Source: Promicromonospora iranensis
Lineage (GTDB): Bacteria; Actinomycetota; Actinomycetes; Actinomycetales; Cellulomonadaceae
Direction of reading: 5' to 3'
Assembly (NCBI RefSeq): GCF_028994805.1
Contig: NZ_JAJQQP010000001.1
Location: 248,001-312,000, forward strand
Length of the DNA stretch: 64,000 nt
A program made the translations under genes and the position numbers. Below are positions 15,516-23,460 of the stretch, piece by piece. The notes under the pieces are model-generated. The model was not told the origin of the DNA, made no database searches, and saw nothing but the letters and a program-made list of their open reading frames with translations. The first letter of the stretch is position 1; each line of letters opens with the position of its first letter.

Positions 15516-16064
15516 ATGGACCGGAACAGGCTCGAGTTCGCGGTGATCCCGACCGCGATCGGCGAGTGCGCCCTCGTGTGGGACGAGAACGCGGAGATCG
15601 TCGGCTCGGCGCTGCCGCACGGCGGCGCCGACCAGGTCCGGGGCGCGGTCCGGGGCTGGTACCCGGGAGCCGTCGAGGCCCGACCCGCGCCGGTCGCACC
15701 GGCGGTCGAGGCACTGGTCCGGCTGCTCGACGACGGTGTCGGCGATCTCGCCGAGGTTCCCCTGAACATGAGTGCCGTGCCCGACTTCGACCGCCGGGTG
15801 TACGAGGTGGTGCGCGCCATCCCGCCCGGCGAGACCCGCACCTACGGCGAGGTGGCGGCCGAGCTGGGCTCGCCCGGAGCGGCTCAGGCCGTGGGCCAGG
15901 CGATGGGCCGCAACCCGTTCCCGCCGATCGTCCCGTGCCACCGCGTCCTGGCCGCGGGCCGCCGCGTCGGCGGGTTCTCCGCCCGCGGCGGCACACGCAC
16001 CAAGCTGCGCATGCTGGAGACGGAAGGCGTCTACCTGGAGCAGCCCACGCTCTTCGACCTGTGA
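15516..16064 (+). CDS. ogt: Methylated-DNA-[protein]-cysteine S-methyltransferase (Ogt type)
   Basis: Suicide repair of O6-alkylguanine in DNA: the alkyl group moves to an active-site cysteine. The motif IVPCHRVLAAG with catalytic Cys lies in the C-terminal half, preceded by the DNA-recognition segment TYGEVAAELGSPGAAQAVGQ. The 182 residues match Ogt/AGT proteins without an Ada regulatory domain. The ATG at 15516 follows a TAGGGT box at 15503-15508 (seven bases away), so the message is probably leaderless. It stands alone after the AraC gene. Confident call; Ogt versus Ada-like AGT naming is by size only. Confidence 0.94.
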   Translation: MDRNRLEFAVIPTAIGECALVWDENAEIVGSALPHGGADQVRGAVRGWYPGAVEARPAPVAPAVEALVRLLDDGVGDLAEVPLNMSAVPDFDRRVYEVVRAIPPGETRTYGEVAAELGSPGAAQAVGQAMGRNPFPPIVPCHRVLAAGRRVGGFSARGGTRTKLRMLETEGVYLEQPTLFDL

Positions 16065-16080
16065 GCCGCTCCAGGCGCGG

Positions 16081-17349
16081 TCAGCGGACCGCGCTGGTCA
16101 GCGGGCTCGTGACGGTCTTGGTCACGTAGCCCGTCCTCGAACCCGTGACCACGACAGCGACCCGCTTGCCCTTGGCGGATGCGGGCACCTTGAACCAGTA
16201 GCTCGTCGCGCCCCGGACCGCGACGCCGCCGACTTTCCACTGGTACTTCACCGTGGACGGCTGCGGACTCCAGGTGCCGCGAACCGCCTTCAGCGTGGCG
16301 CCTACCTTGGTGGTGCCCGTGATCGTCGGCCTCGGCGCGACGAGGATGCCCGGTTTGATCGTCGCCGTGGCGGCACTGGCCACGGTCTTCGCGAGGTACT
16401 GGGTCTTCACCCCGGTCACCGCGACCGTGACCCTCTTGCTCCTCGCGGACGGCGGCAGCTTCCACGTGCGCGACGTCGCTCCCAGGACAGCCCTGCCGTC
16501 CAACCGCCACTGGTACTTCACGGCCTCCGGCACCGGGGCCCAGGTACCGTACGCAGCCTTCAAGGTGCTACCCACTCGCGTGGTGCCCGAGACCGAGGGC
16601 GACTTCGACACCACGAAGATCCCACCGACCTTCGATGTCCTGTTGCTGCCGCTGGACGTGGTCGCATAGTTTGCCCGCGCACCGGTCACCACGACGGAGA
16701 TCTTCTTGCCGAAGGCAGATCGTGGAACGACAAGCTTCGAGCCGTTCTCGCCCGGGAGCACCTCGCCGTCGACCCTCCACACATACGTGGTCGACGACGG
16801 GAGCGGCGTCCACGTACGCGGATCGGCCACGAGCGTCTCACCCACGCGTGCCGTGCCGACGATGGCGGGCATGTCCGCCTCGAACTGGCCCAGTGCGACC
16901 GCGACCGACGTGGTGACCGAGGACGGCTCCAACCGGTCCGAGCCCGTGTAGGAGAGCTCCAGATCCCGCCTACCCGGCACGATGTTGCTCAGGTCGATCG
17001 GGAGGGGCTGCAGGGTCAAGGAGGCTGCGCCACGACCCACCTCGACACCATCGATCCGCGCCAGGATCTCGCCTCCGGCCTCGTCCACCTGGCCGTAACT
17101 GGCGACCCGCACCTGGACGGACCCGGTCCCACCGTGCACCAGGCCACTGACGCTACCGACGGCGAGCCAGCTGGAGCTCGGGATGTCGCCGCCCTCGCCG
17201 GAGGATGTCAGCACCTCGGCGGCTCCCGGCTCGGCAGCCGCCGGGAACGCAGCCGTCACCGGGAAGAGGCCAAGAGCAGCGGCGACGGTGCCTGAGACGA
17301 GCAAGGAGCCCACTCGTGACAACGAGCGGACGTTGAGGAAGCGCGGCAT
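16081..17349 (-). CDS. Secreted protein with three Ig-like repeats
   Basis: A 422-residue exported protein. The first 40 residues form a signal peptide (RVGSLLVSGTVAAALGLFPV, then AFPAAAEP as the likely cleavage region). About residues 160-422 contain three repeats of roughly 85-90 residues, each with the pattern GTxxVGxTLxAxxGTWxPxP, YxWxxDG, P.SA.GK and VAVTG. Such repeats occur in actinobacterial surface proteins and are Ig-like beta sandwiches. No sorting motif, membrane anchor or enzyme domain is visible, so it is probably released or bound non-covalently to the envelope. The start at 17349 is chosen for the signal peptide; an in-frame ATG at 17382 is possible. The function is unknown. 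Confidence 0.75.
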   Translation of the reverse strand: MPRFLNVRSLSRVGSLLVSGTVAAALGLFPVTAAFPAAAEPGAAEVLTSSGEGGDIPSSSWLAVGSVSGLVHGGTGSVQVRVASYGQVDEAGGEILARIDGVEVGRGAASLTLQPLPIDLSNIVPGRRDLELSYTGSDRLEPSSVTTSVAVALGQFEADMPAIVGTARVGETLVADPRTWTPLPSSTTYVWRVDGEVLPGENGSKLVVPRSAFGKKISVVVTGARANYATTSSGSNRTSKVGGIFVVSKSPSVSGTTRVGSTLKAAYGTWAPVPEAVKYQWRLDGRAVLGATSRTWKLPPSARSKRVTVAVTGVKTQYLAKTVASAATATIKPGILVAPRPTITGTTKVGATLKAVRGTWSPQPSTVKYQWKVGGVAVRGATSYWFKVPASAKGKRVAVVVTGSRTGYVTKTVTSPLTSAVR

Positions 17350-17536
17350 GGGTCCGTTCCGGTACGAGGTGGAAGGTCGCATGGAATCTACCGGTGGCCA
17401 CGGGGCAAGACACCAGGTCGGTGGATCAAAGAGGGGTGAATTCCTGTGCTCGGCACGGTCGCACGGGCAGCCCCGGCATCTGCTGTGCGCGGCCGTCCAC
17501 AACGCCGCCCCGCCACGCGGTGCGACACTGTCCAGC

Positions 17537-20143
17537 GTGCCTGACGTCTCCCTCCACCCCCTCCTCGACGTGCTGCTCGCCGGTGGCGCGCGCGCCGAGC
17601 GGCTGACGGCGTCTCGCACCTTTCCGGAGCGCGCCGCGGAGCACGCGAGCTGGCCGCGCTGGGCGGACGCGACGGTGGTGCAGGGGTACCGGAAGCTCGG
17701 CGTCGAACGGCCGTGGACGCACCAGGCGGTGGCCGCCGACCTCGTCCACCAGGGGCGGCACACGGCCCTCGCGACGTCTACCGGGTCGGGCAAGTCACTG
17801 GCGTTCTGGCTCCCCGCGCTCTCCGCGGTGCGGACCGCCGCTGCTGCCGCCACGCTCGACCCGGGGAACATCCAGTCGGCGCACATCCGCCCGACGACGA
17901 TCTATCTCAGCCCCACGAAGGCCCTGGCCGCCGACCAGCTGAGCGCGCTCGAACGCATCCTCGACGCGGCCGGCACCCGCGACGTCCGCGTCGCGACGTG
18001 CGACGGCGACACCTCGCGCGAGGAACGCTCGTGGGTCCAGGACCACGCCGACGTCGTGCTGACGAACCCCGACTTTCTCCACTACGCCCTGCTGCCGAAC
18101 CATCGTCGCTGGTCCCGGCTGCTGAAAGGGCTGCGATACGTGGTGGTCGACGAGGGCCATGCCTATCGCGGGGTCTTCGGCGCGCACGTCTCCCTGGTGC
18201 TGCGGCGGCTCGCGCGGCTCGCGGCGCGGTACGGGGAGGGCTCGCCCACCTTCGTCGTCGCCTCGGCCACGACGGCGGAGCCGGCGGTCAGCGCGGCCCG
18301 TCTCATCGGCGTCGCGCCCGACGACGTCACCGCCGTCACCGAGGACGCCTCACCTTCCGGACGTCGCACCGTGGTCCTCTGGCAGCCGCCCGAGATCGTC
18401 GGCTGGCGCCCGCCCGCGGACGGCGAGGCCGGTGCCGACGTCGACACGACGTCGTCGATGCGGCGGGCCGGCCACGACGAGCCGGACCCCTGGGCGCTGC
18501 CCGCCACCGAGCCCGACCCGGAGCCCGACCCGGAGGCCGAGCCGGTGGCGACCGAGGCCCCGCCGGAGCATCCACGCCGGTCGGCGACCGCAGAGGTGGC
18601 CGACCTGCTCGCCGACCTGTCCGCGGCGGGCGCCCGCACCCTCGCGTTCACGCGATCGCGGCGCGGTGCGGAGTCGGTGGCCCAGCAGGCGCGCGACCAT
18701 CTGCGCCACGCCGCCCCCGACGCCGCCCGCCGGATCGCCGCGTACCGCGGCGGCTATCTTCCGGAGGAACGGCGCGAGCTGGAGCAGGCTCTCCGCAGCG
18801 GCGACCTGCTCGGCCTGGCGACGACCAACGCCCTCGAGCTCGGCGTGGACATCTCCGGCCTGGACGCCGTGCTGATCGCCGGATGGCCGGGCACGCGCAT
18901 GTCGCTCTGGCAGCAGGCAGGCCGTGCCGGACGCGCGGGAGCGGACGGCCTGGTCGCGTTCGTCGCGCGGGAGGACCCGCTGGACACCTACCTCGTGACG
19001 CATCCCGAGGCGGTGTTCGACGCGCCGCTCGAGGCCACGGTGTTCGACCCGGCGAACCCGCACGTGCTCGCCCCGCACCTGTGCGCTGCGGCGCAGGAGG
19101 CGCCGCTCCGGGCCGAGGACCTCGCGGCGTTCGGCGACCCCGACCACGTCCGGGGGATCCTGAAGGTGCTGGTCGCCCGAGGTGCGCTCCGGCGTCGGAC
19201 CTCCGGGTGGTACTGGACCCACCATCAGGCCGCGGCGGGCCTCACCGACCTGCGGGGAGCGGGCGGTACGCCCGTCCGCGTGGTGGAGCAGGGCACCGGC
19301 CGCATGCTCGGCACCGTCGACGCCGCGTCGGCGGACGGTCAGGTGCACGACGGCGCCGTCTACGTGCACCAGGGCACGACCTACGTGGTGGCGCACCTGG
19401 ACCTGACCGACCACACCGCCGTCGTGCAGCGACGCCGGCTCGACTACGGCACCTGGTCCCGTTCGGTCATGTCAGTCGCCATCGAGGGCTGGGGCGAGGA
19501 CGCCGAGGCGTCCGGCGACCCGGGTGTCGAGGCCGAGCACGAGGACGGCCCCGGACATGACCTGGTCACGCGTGAATGGGGACCGATCACCTGGGGTCTC
19601 GGCCCGGTCGAGGTGACGTCGCAGGTGGTGAGCTTCCAGCGGCGCCGCATCCCGGACATGCAGGTGCTGGGGACCGAGCAGCTGGAGCTGCCCGAGCACA
19701 CGCTCGGCACGGTCGCCGTCTGGTGGTCGGTGCCCGAGTTCGTGCTGCGGGCCGCCGACATCACCCCCGAGCAGACGCCGGGCGCGCTGCACGCCGCCGA
19801 GCACGCATCGATCGGCCTCCTGCCGCTGCTGGCGACCTGCGACCGCTGGGACCTCGGCGGGGTCTCGACGGAGCTGCACCCGGACACCGGCGAGGCGACG
19901 GTGTTCGTCTATGACGCCTATCCGGGCGGCGCAGGTTTTGCGGAACGGGCGTACGACCTGGGTGCGACGTGGCTCCGGGCCACCCGGGACGCGATCGCGG
20001 CATGCCCCTGTGCCGACGGGTGCCCCGCGTGCGTCCAGTCCCCGAAGTGCGGCTCGTACAACGCTCCGCTCGACAAGGCGGCGGCCGTACGGCTCCTGGA
20101 CGCGGTCCTCTCCCACGAGCCCCACCCCAACGCCTCGATGTGA
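17537..20143 (+). CDS. DEAH-box helicase with C-terminal four-cysteine domain (MrfA/Hrq1-like; helicase/secretion neighbourhood)
   Basis: An 868-residue superfamily 2 helicase. Walker A STGSGKS is near residue 80, the DEGH box (VVVDEGHAY) near 203, motif III is SATT, and the C-terminal RecA half has LATTNALELGVDISGLD and QQAGRAGRAG. The DUF1998-type tail ends with CPCADGCPACVQSPKCG near 823, the zinc cluster of Bacillus MrfA and yeast Hrq1, which act in interstrand-crosslink repair. In actinobacteria this helicase is encoded facing a Tad operon, and here too. The GTG at 17537 gives the usual N terminus; no Shine-Dalgarno is visible. Repair function is inferred from MrfA; the link to secretion genes is unexplained. 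Confidence 0.9.
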   Translation: MPDVSLHPLLDVLLAGGARAERLTASRTFPERAAEHASWPRWADATVVQGYRKLGVERPWTHQAVAADLVHQGRHTALATSTGSGKSLAFWLPALSAVRTAAAAATLDPGNIQSAHIRPTTIYLSPTKALAADQLSALERILDAAGTRDVRVATCDGDTSREERSWVQDHADVVLTNPDFLHYALLPNHRRWSRLLKGLRYVVVDEGHAYRGVFGAHVSLVLRRLARLAARYGEGSPTFVVASATTAEPAVSAARLIGVAPDDVTAVTEDASPSGRRTVVLWQPPEIVGWRPPADGEAGADVDTTSSMRRAGHDEPDPWALPATEPDPEPDPEAEPVATEAPPEHPRRSATAEVADLLADLSAAGARTLAFTRSRRGAESVAQQARDHLRHAAPDAARRIAAYRGGYLPEERRELEQALRSGDLLGLATTNALELGVDISGLDAVLIAGWPGTRMSLWQQAGRAGRAGADGLVAFVAREDPLDTYLVTHPEAVFDAPLEATVFDPANPHVLAPHLCAAAQEAPLRAEDLAAFGDPDHVRGILKVLVARGALRRRTSGWYWTHHQAAAGLTDLRGAGGTPVRVVEQGTGRMLGTVDAASADGQVHDGAVYVHQGTTYVVAHLDLTDHTAVVQRRRLDYGTWSRSVMSVAIEGWGEDAEASGDPGVEAEHEDGPGHDLVTREWGPITWGLGPVEVTSQVVSFQRRRIPDMQVLGTEQLELPEHTLGTVAVWWSVPEFVLRAADITPEQTPGALHAAEHASIGLLPLLATCDRWDLGGVSTELHPDTGEATVFVYDAYPGGAGFAERAYDLGATWLRATRDAIAACPCADGCPACVQSPKCGSYNAPLDKAAAVRLLDAVLSHEPHPNASM

Positions 20144-20194
20144 GCGTGATCGTTGCGCCTCGAACGGACGCATCGTCGCAACGATCACGCTCAC
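20140..20194. repeat. 55-bp palindromic repeat (family A, copy 1), probable bidirectional terminator
   Basis: Perfect 18-bp arms, GTGAGCGTGATCGTTGCG and its complement, around a 19-base loop. The left arm includes the stop codon of the helicase gene. A second copy with the same arm core, the same 19-base loop length and 11 of 19 loop bases shared lies at 42733-42795. There is no T-run. It sits between convergent genes, so it could stop transcription from both sides. Confidence 0.75.
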
Positions 20195-20203
20195 GACCAA
20201 CGC

Positions 20204-20440
20204 CTATTCGCCGAGACGCTTGAACGGGGTCGTCGAGAAGATCACCTCGACGGCCACCCCGAAGTACTCCGCGATCCGCAGGGCGAGGTGCAGCGACGGG
20301 CTGTACTCGCCCCGCTCGAGGTACCCGACGGTCTGGTAGTGCACCCCGAGCGCCTCGGCGAGCTCCCGCCGCGAGACGCCGCGTTCGGCGCGCAGCATCG
20401 CTATGCGGTTGTGGACGACGTCGGACTGCTCTCCCACCAA
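20204..20440 (-). CDS. XRE family transcriptional regulator (small HTH_3 protein)
   Basis: A 78-residue protein that is almost entirely one Cro/C1-type helix-turn-helix: RIAMLRAERGVSRRELAEAL, then VHYQTVGYLERGEYSPSLHLALRIAEYF. The short tail VEVIFSTTPFKRL is the usual end of this regulator class, which is often coupled to ABC-2 transporters. The start is TTG at 20440, one base after the permease stop; GTG at 20437 is an alternative, and an AGGGG site lies upstream. It is third in the ATPase-permease-regulator operon and may regulate that operon. It is convergent with the helicase across a palindromic repeat. Confidence 0.88.
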   Translation of the reverse strand: MVGEQSDVVHNRIAMLRAERGVSRRELAEALGVHYQTVGYLERGEYSPSLHLALRIAEYFGVAVEVIFSTTPFKRLGE

Positions 20441-20441
20441 C

Positions 20442-21308
20442 TCAGTACCCCTGGCTCATATAGCGCTCCCTGGCCGCCGCCACTGTAGAACCCGACTCCC
20501 GACGGGCCATCCTGCGCAGCACGATCGGCGCGAGCACCATACCCAGCACCGCCCAGACGCCGAGCACCGCGAACATCTCGGCAGTGCGCCACGACTCGCC
20601 GATCTCCACCGACGCCATGGACTCCGGGAGCATGGCCGACCGGGCACCCAGCCCGAGCCAGTAGTACGGGAACACCTGTCCCACCCACTGCAGCCACTCG
20701 GGCAGCGCCGTGATCGGGTAGAAGATTCCCGACGGCACGATGAGCAGCATCGAGCCGAGGAACAGCAGGCCGGTCTGCGAGGCCCGCTTGAGCAGTGAAC
20801 CGAGGGCGACGCTGATCGGCACCGTGGCGAGCATCCCGAAGAGGAAGATCAGGACCAGCAGGACGAAGGTGCGGACGTCGAGCCGCAGATCCCCGGCCAC
20901 CGCGAACGCCGGGATGATGAGCGCCACGAGGCTGACCGCGGTGGTCAGGGCGAACATCAGGATCTTGCCGACGAGGTAGCCGATCATCCCGTTGGGCGTC
21001 GCCTTGGCCCGCAGCAGCGTGCCGTCCTCCCGGTCGACGGCGATCGTGCTGGCCGGACCGGTCAACCCACCGAACCCGATCGACATGCCGACGAGGCTCG
21101 GCAGCACCATGGCGCCCAGCGCGAAGTCGGTGCCGGGCACCGTGCTGCCCTGCATGAACAGCAGGACCACCAGGTAGATGATCGGGAACGCCAGGTTCCA
21201 GACGAGGTCGCCCGGCTCCCGGAGCGAGTACTTCGTCTCGAGCCAGCCCCGGGACAGCCCGGCACGTACTGCCGCCCACCGTGCGTCGGTCCGCGTGGTC
21301 GTGGTCAT
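20442..21308 (-). CDS. ABC-2 type transporter permease
   Basis: A 288-residue membrane subunit with six predicted helices: the first in LVWNLAFPIIYLVVLLF, the last in MFAVLGVWAVLGMVLAPIVL. The region after helix 2 holds DREDGTLLRAKATP, the conserved amphipathic segment of ABC-2 permeases (DreG type exporters). Its ATG overlaps the ATPase stop (ATGA), so the two subunits are made together. The likely role is export of a peptide, lipid or drug; no substrate clue is visible. Confidence 0.9.
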   Translation of the reverse strand: MTTTTRTDARWAAVRAGLSRGWLETKYSLREPGDLVWNLAFPIIYLVVLLFMQGSTVPGTDFALGAMVLPSLVGMSIGFGGLTGPASTIAVDREDGTLLRAKATPNGMIGYLVGKILMFALTTAVSLVALIIPAFAVAGDLRLDVRTFVLLVLIFLFGMLATVPISVALGSLLKRASQTGLLFLGSMLLIVPSGIFYPITALPEWLQWVGQVFPYYWLGLGARSAMLPESMASVEIGESWRTAEMFAVLGVWAVLGMVLAPIVLRRMARRESGSTVAAARERYMSQGY

Positions 21309-22324
21309 GACTGCACCTCCTCGGTCCGCTCGGACGGTGCCTGCCCGGGCCCGCCGGCATCGGCGGTGTTCTTGTCGGGGCCGCTGGTCTCGGCGCCGCT
21401 GGTCTCGGCCCGGTGGACGAGCGACATGTAGGTGTCCTCGAGGCTGGCTCGCTTGACCTCGAGCTCGGTGACCTCCTGGTCCCGCGCGAGCAGGCCTCGG
21501 ACGAAGCCTGTGGGATCGCCCTCGGTCACGGCGTGGACGTGCCGGCGCCCACCGGACGTCCAGCGCACCTCCGCCTGGGTGGTCAGCTCGCGCGCGAGCT
21601 GTTCCGCGGAACCGTTGGCGACGATCGTGCCCCCGTCGAGCACGATGATCCGGTCGGCCAGCTTCTCGGCCTCGTCGAGGTCGTGCGTGGTGAGCAGGAT
21701 CGTCGTGTTCTCGAAGTCCGCCAGGCGGTGCACCAGGTCGTGGAACTCCCGACGCGCGTGCGGGTCGAAGCCCGCCGTCGGCTCGTCGAGGAAGACGAGT
21801 TCCGGCCGCCCCACGATCCCGATCGCCACGTCCAGGCGACGTCGCTGCCCACCCGACAGGTTCTGCACCTTCGCGTTCGCGTGCTCCGCGAGACCGACCA
21901 TCCTGATCAGCTCGTCGACGTCCCAGGGCCGCGTGACCTCAGGGGTCGAGTACGGGACGTAGAACCGCGCGAGGTACGCGAGCAGCTCTCGCACCTGCCA
22001 TCTGCCGTGGTCGCGCCACGACTGGAGCACCACACCGAGCCGCGCGCGCCATGCCTCGTCGGCGTGCGCGGGGTCCTGGCCGAGCACCAGGACCTCGCCG
22101 GCGGACCGCATGCGGAACCCCTCGAGGATCTCGATCGTGGTGGTCTTGCCCGCACCGTTCGGGCCGAGCAGGGCGAGAACCTCGCCCCGGTGGGCCTCGA
22201 ACGAGACCCCCGTGAGGACGTCTTTCGTCCCGTACCGCATTCGTAGGTCGCGCACATCGAGCGCCACGTCGCCCGTCGGCGGAGGCGCATCCCGAACGCT
22301 CGTTGCATCTCCCGTACTTTTCAT
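21305..22324 (-). CDS. ABC transporter ATP-binding protein
   Basis: The 339-residue ATPase of the ABC-2 exporter. Walker A is LLGPNGAGKTTT, the Q-loop is in GVVLQSWRDHG, the ABC signature is NLSGGQRRRLDVA, Walker B is LVFLDEPTAGFD, and the switch His is in LLTTHDLDEAE. A C-terminal 100-residue extension, ending in a low-complexity acidic/Pro tail, follows the nucleotide domain as in DrrA-like ATPases. The ATG at 22324 is preceded by TAGTAT seven bases upstream, so the message is probably leaderless. This gene heads the operon that sits between the helicase and the Tad genes. Confidence 0.93.
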   Translation of the reverse strand: MKSTGDATSVRDAPPPTGDVALDVRDLRMRYGTKDVLTGVSFEAHRGEVLALLGPNGAGKTTTIEILEGFRMRSAGEVLVLGQDPAHADEAWRARLGVVLQSWRDHGRWQVRELLAYLARFYVPYSTPEVTRPWDVDELIRMVGLAEHANAKVQNLSGGQRRRLDVAIGIVGRPELVFLDEPTAGFDPHARREFHDLVHRLADFENTTILLTTHDLDEAEKLADRIIVLDGGTIVANGSAEQLARELTTQAEVRWTSGGRRHVHAVTEGDPTGFVRGLLARDQEVTELEVKRASLEDTYMSLVHRAETSGAETSGPDKNTADAGGPGQAPSERTEEVQS

Positions 22325-22357
22325 AGCAGGAATACTACGACCTGTACTGAACGCATG

Positions 22358-22747
22358 TCACCCCATTTCCCCGCTGGGGCCGGGTGCGGTGGCTCGCGGC
22401 CCGGCCCGCGCGCTCGCCCTCGCCTCGCCGAGGGCACCACCCGGGCCGCCCGCCGCCCGGGTCGCCACCACCCGCACGACACCGCCACCGAGCACCGCGC
22501 AGGAAGCGACCTCCGCCCCGTTGCGTGACACGGCGGCCCCTGCCGTACCGCACGGATCGAAACCGTCCCGCAGTGCGGTGGCACCGGCGAGTGCTCCGAG
22601 ATCTGCTGCGGCCTGCGCCGCCCCGCGCGCGTTCTGGGCGGCGCCGAGCGCCGCGATCCCGACGGCCAGCAGCAGGATCGCGGCGACGATCCCGAGCACC
22701 AGGACCGTCCCGGCGCCACGCTCGGAGTCCCGGCACTCCGACCTCAC
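22358..22747 (-). CDS. TadE-like pseudopilin, helicase/secretion neighbourhood type
   Basis: About 129 residues with one N-terminal membrane helix (GAGTVLVLGIVAAILLLAVGIAALGAA) after a short RDSERGAG leader, the arrangement of minor pseudopilins processed in the Tad system. It matches the actinobacterial TadE-like family found with the Tad operon and the helicase (orthologous position to Rv3654c). Two conserved cysteines (DPCGTAG and ASCAVL) could form a disulfide. The start is GTG at 22747, which gives a GTGA overlap with the upstream gene; ATG at 22759 is an alternative. It is the last gene of the operon. Confidence 0.78.
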   Translation of the reverse strand: MRSECRDSERGAGTVLVLGIVAAILLLAVGIAALGAAQNARGAAQAAADLGALAGATALRDGFDPCGTAGAAVSRNGAEVASCAVLGGGVVRVVATRAAGGPGGALGEARASARAGPRATAPGPSGEMG

Positions 22748-23088
22748 GGCTCCGCCCATGCCGTCGCCGTGCCCGTGGCCCGCAACGTCCCGGACAACCA
22801 GCCGCCCGCCACGGGGCGCGTCACGGTCACCCGCACCCACTCGCCCTCGTGCGCGAGCGCGAGCTCAGCCTCAGGACCGCCGACCCGAGCCACCACGGCA
22901 CTCACCGCAGCGCCCTGTTCTCCGATCGCCACCGCACGCGCCCCCGCGCGGGCCGCGTCCATGGCACGCATCTGCGCCGTGGACGCGGCCGCGAGGGTGA
23001 GCACGGCGACGAGGACGAGGACCACGACGGGTAGCCCGATGGCCAGCTCCGCCGTGACCGTGCCCCGCTCCGACCCACGTTCCGCCAT
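22744..23088 (-). CDS. TadE family pilus assembly protein
   Basis: A 114-residue minor pseudopilin: short ERGSERGTVTAELAIG leader with the E at +5, then a hydrophobic helix LPVVVLVLVAVLTLAAAS, then AGARAVAIGE, the TadE family hallmark. The TadE proteins help start or anchor the Flp pilus in the membrane and are cut by a prepilin peptidase; none is encoded in this window. It lies three bases after the pilin-like gene and overlaps the next TadE-like gene. Confidence 0.85.
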   Translation of the reverse strand: MAERGSERGTVTAELAIGLPVVVLVLVAVLTLAAASTAQMRAMDAARAGARAVAIGEQGAAVSAVVARVGGPEAELALAHEGEWVRVTVTRPVAGGWLSGTLRATGTATAWAEP

Positions 23089-23091
23089 GGG

Positions 23092-23310
23092 TCAGCCGAT
23101 CGTGAGCGCCGACTGGACCAGCGACGTGAGCATCGCCTTCACGTCACCGCCCTTGAGGATGACCATCAGGGCGCCCGCGAACCCGGCGGCAGCGATCGTC
23201 GCGATCGCGTACTCGGCGGTAGCGAGCCCCCTCTCCGACTCGCGCTCGTCAACGTCGCTCTCCGCCCGGTCCTCCGGTTCAGGGCTGGCCACCGCTGTCT
23301 TCGTCGTCAT
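23092..23310 (-). CDS. Flp pilin-like protein (DUF4244)
   Basis: A 72-residue protein in the DUF4244 family, the probable major pilin of actinobacterial Tad systems (position of Rv3656c). After a hydrophilic leader, the segment ERGLATAEYAIATIAAAGFAGALMVIL contains the pilin cleavage region (G followed by a hydrophobic helix with E and Y at conserved spots). The start ATG at 23310 has a strong AGGAG site eight bases upstream, the best ribosome site in the operon, which fits high expression. A long hairpin precedes it. Confidence 0.85.
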   Translation of the reverse strand: MTTKTAVASPEPEDRAESDVDERESERGLATAEYAIATIAAAGFAGALMVILKGGDVKAMLTSLVQSALTIG

Positions 23311-23344
23311 GTCTTCTCCTTGTCCGCCCGTCTCCGGGCACAGC

Positions 23345-23388
23345 GGCCCGCTGCTGCGGGCCTTCTCGACGGCCCGCAGCAGCGGGCC
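23345..23388. promoter_or_regulatory. Strong hairpin upstream of the pilin gene
   Basis: Two perfect 18-bp arms flank an 8-base loop. Each arm is itself self-complementary (GGCCCGC-TGCT-GCGGGCC), so two short hairpins or one long one can form. It lies between the TadBC stop and the pilin ribosome site, with no T-run. It could end most upstream transcription, or shield the pilin message from 5' decay. Confidence 0.65.
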
Positions 23389-23460
23389 CCGCCCGCCGTG
23401 CGGCGGACGGCACCGGCGCACCTGAGCGCGCCGAAGCTCTGGTTCCTGCCCGACGTCGGC

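Noticed and set aside
13236-15941. A 901-codon minus-strand frame covering AraC and ogt
   Set aside because: Only the part from 14561 is the MFS protein; the rest lies antisense to genes with clear motifs.
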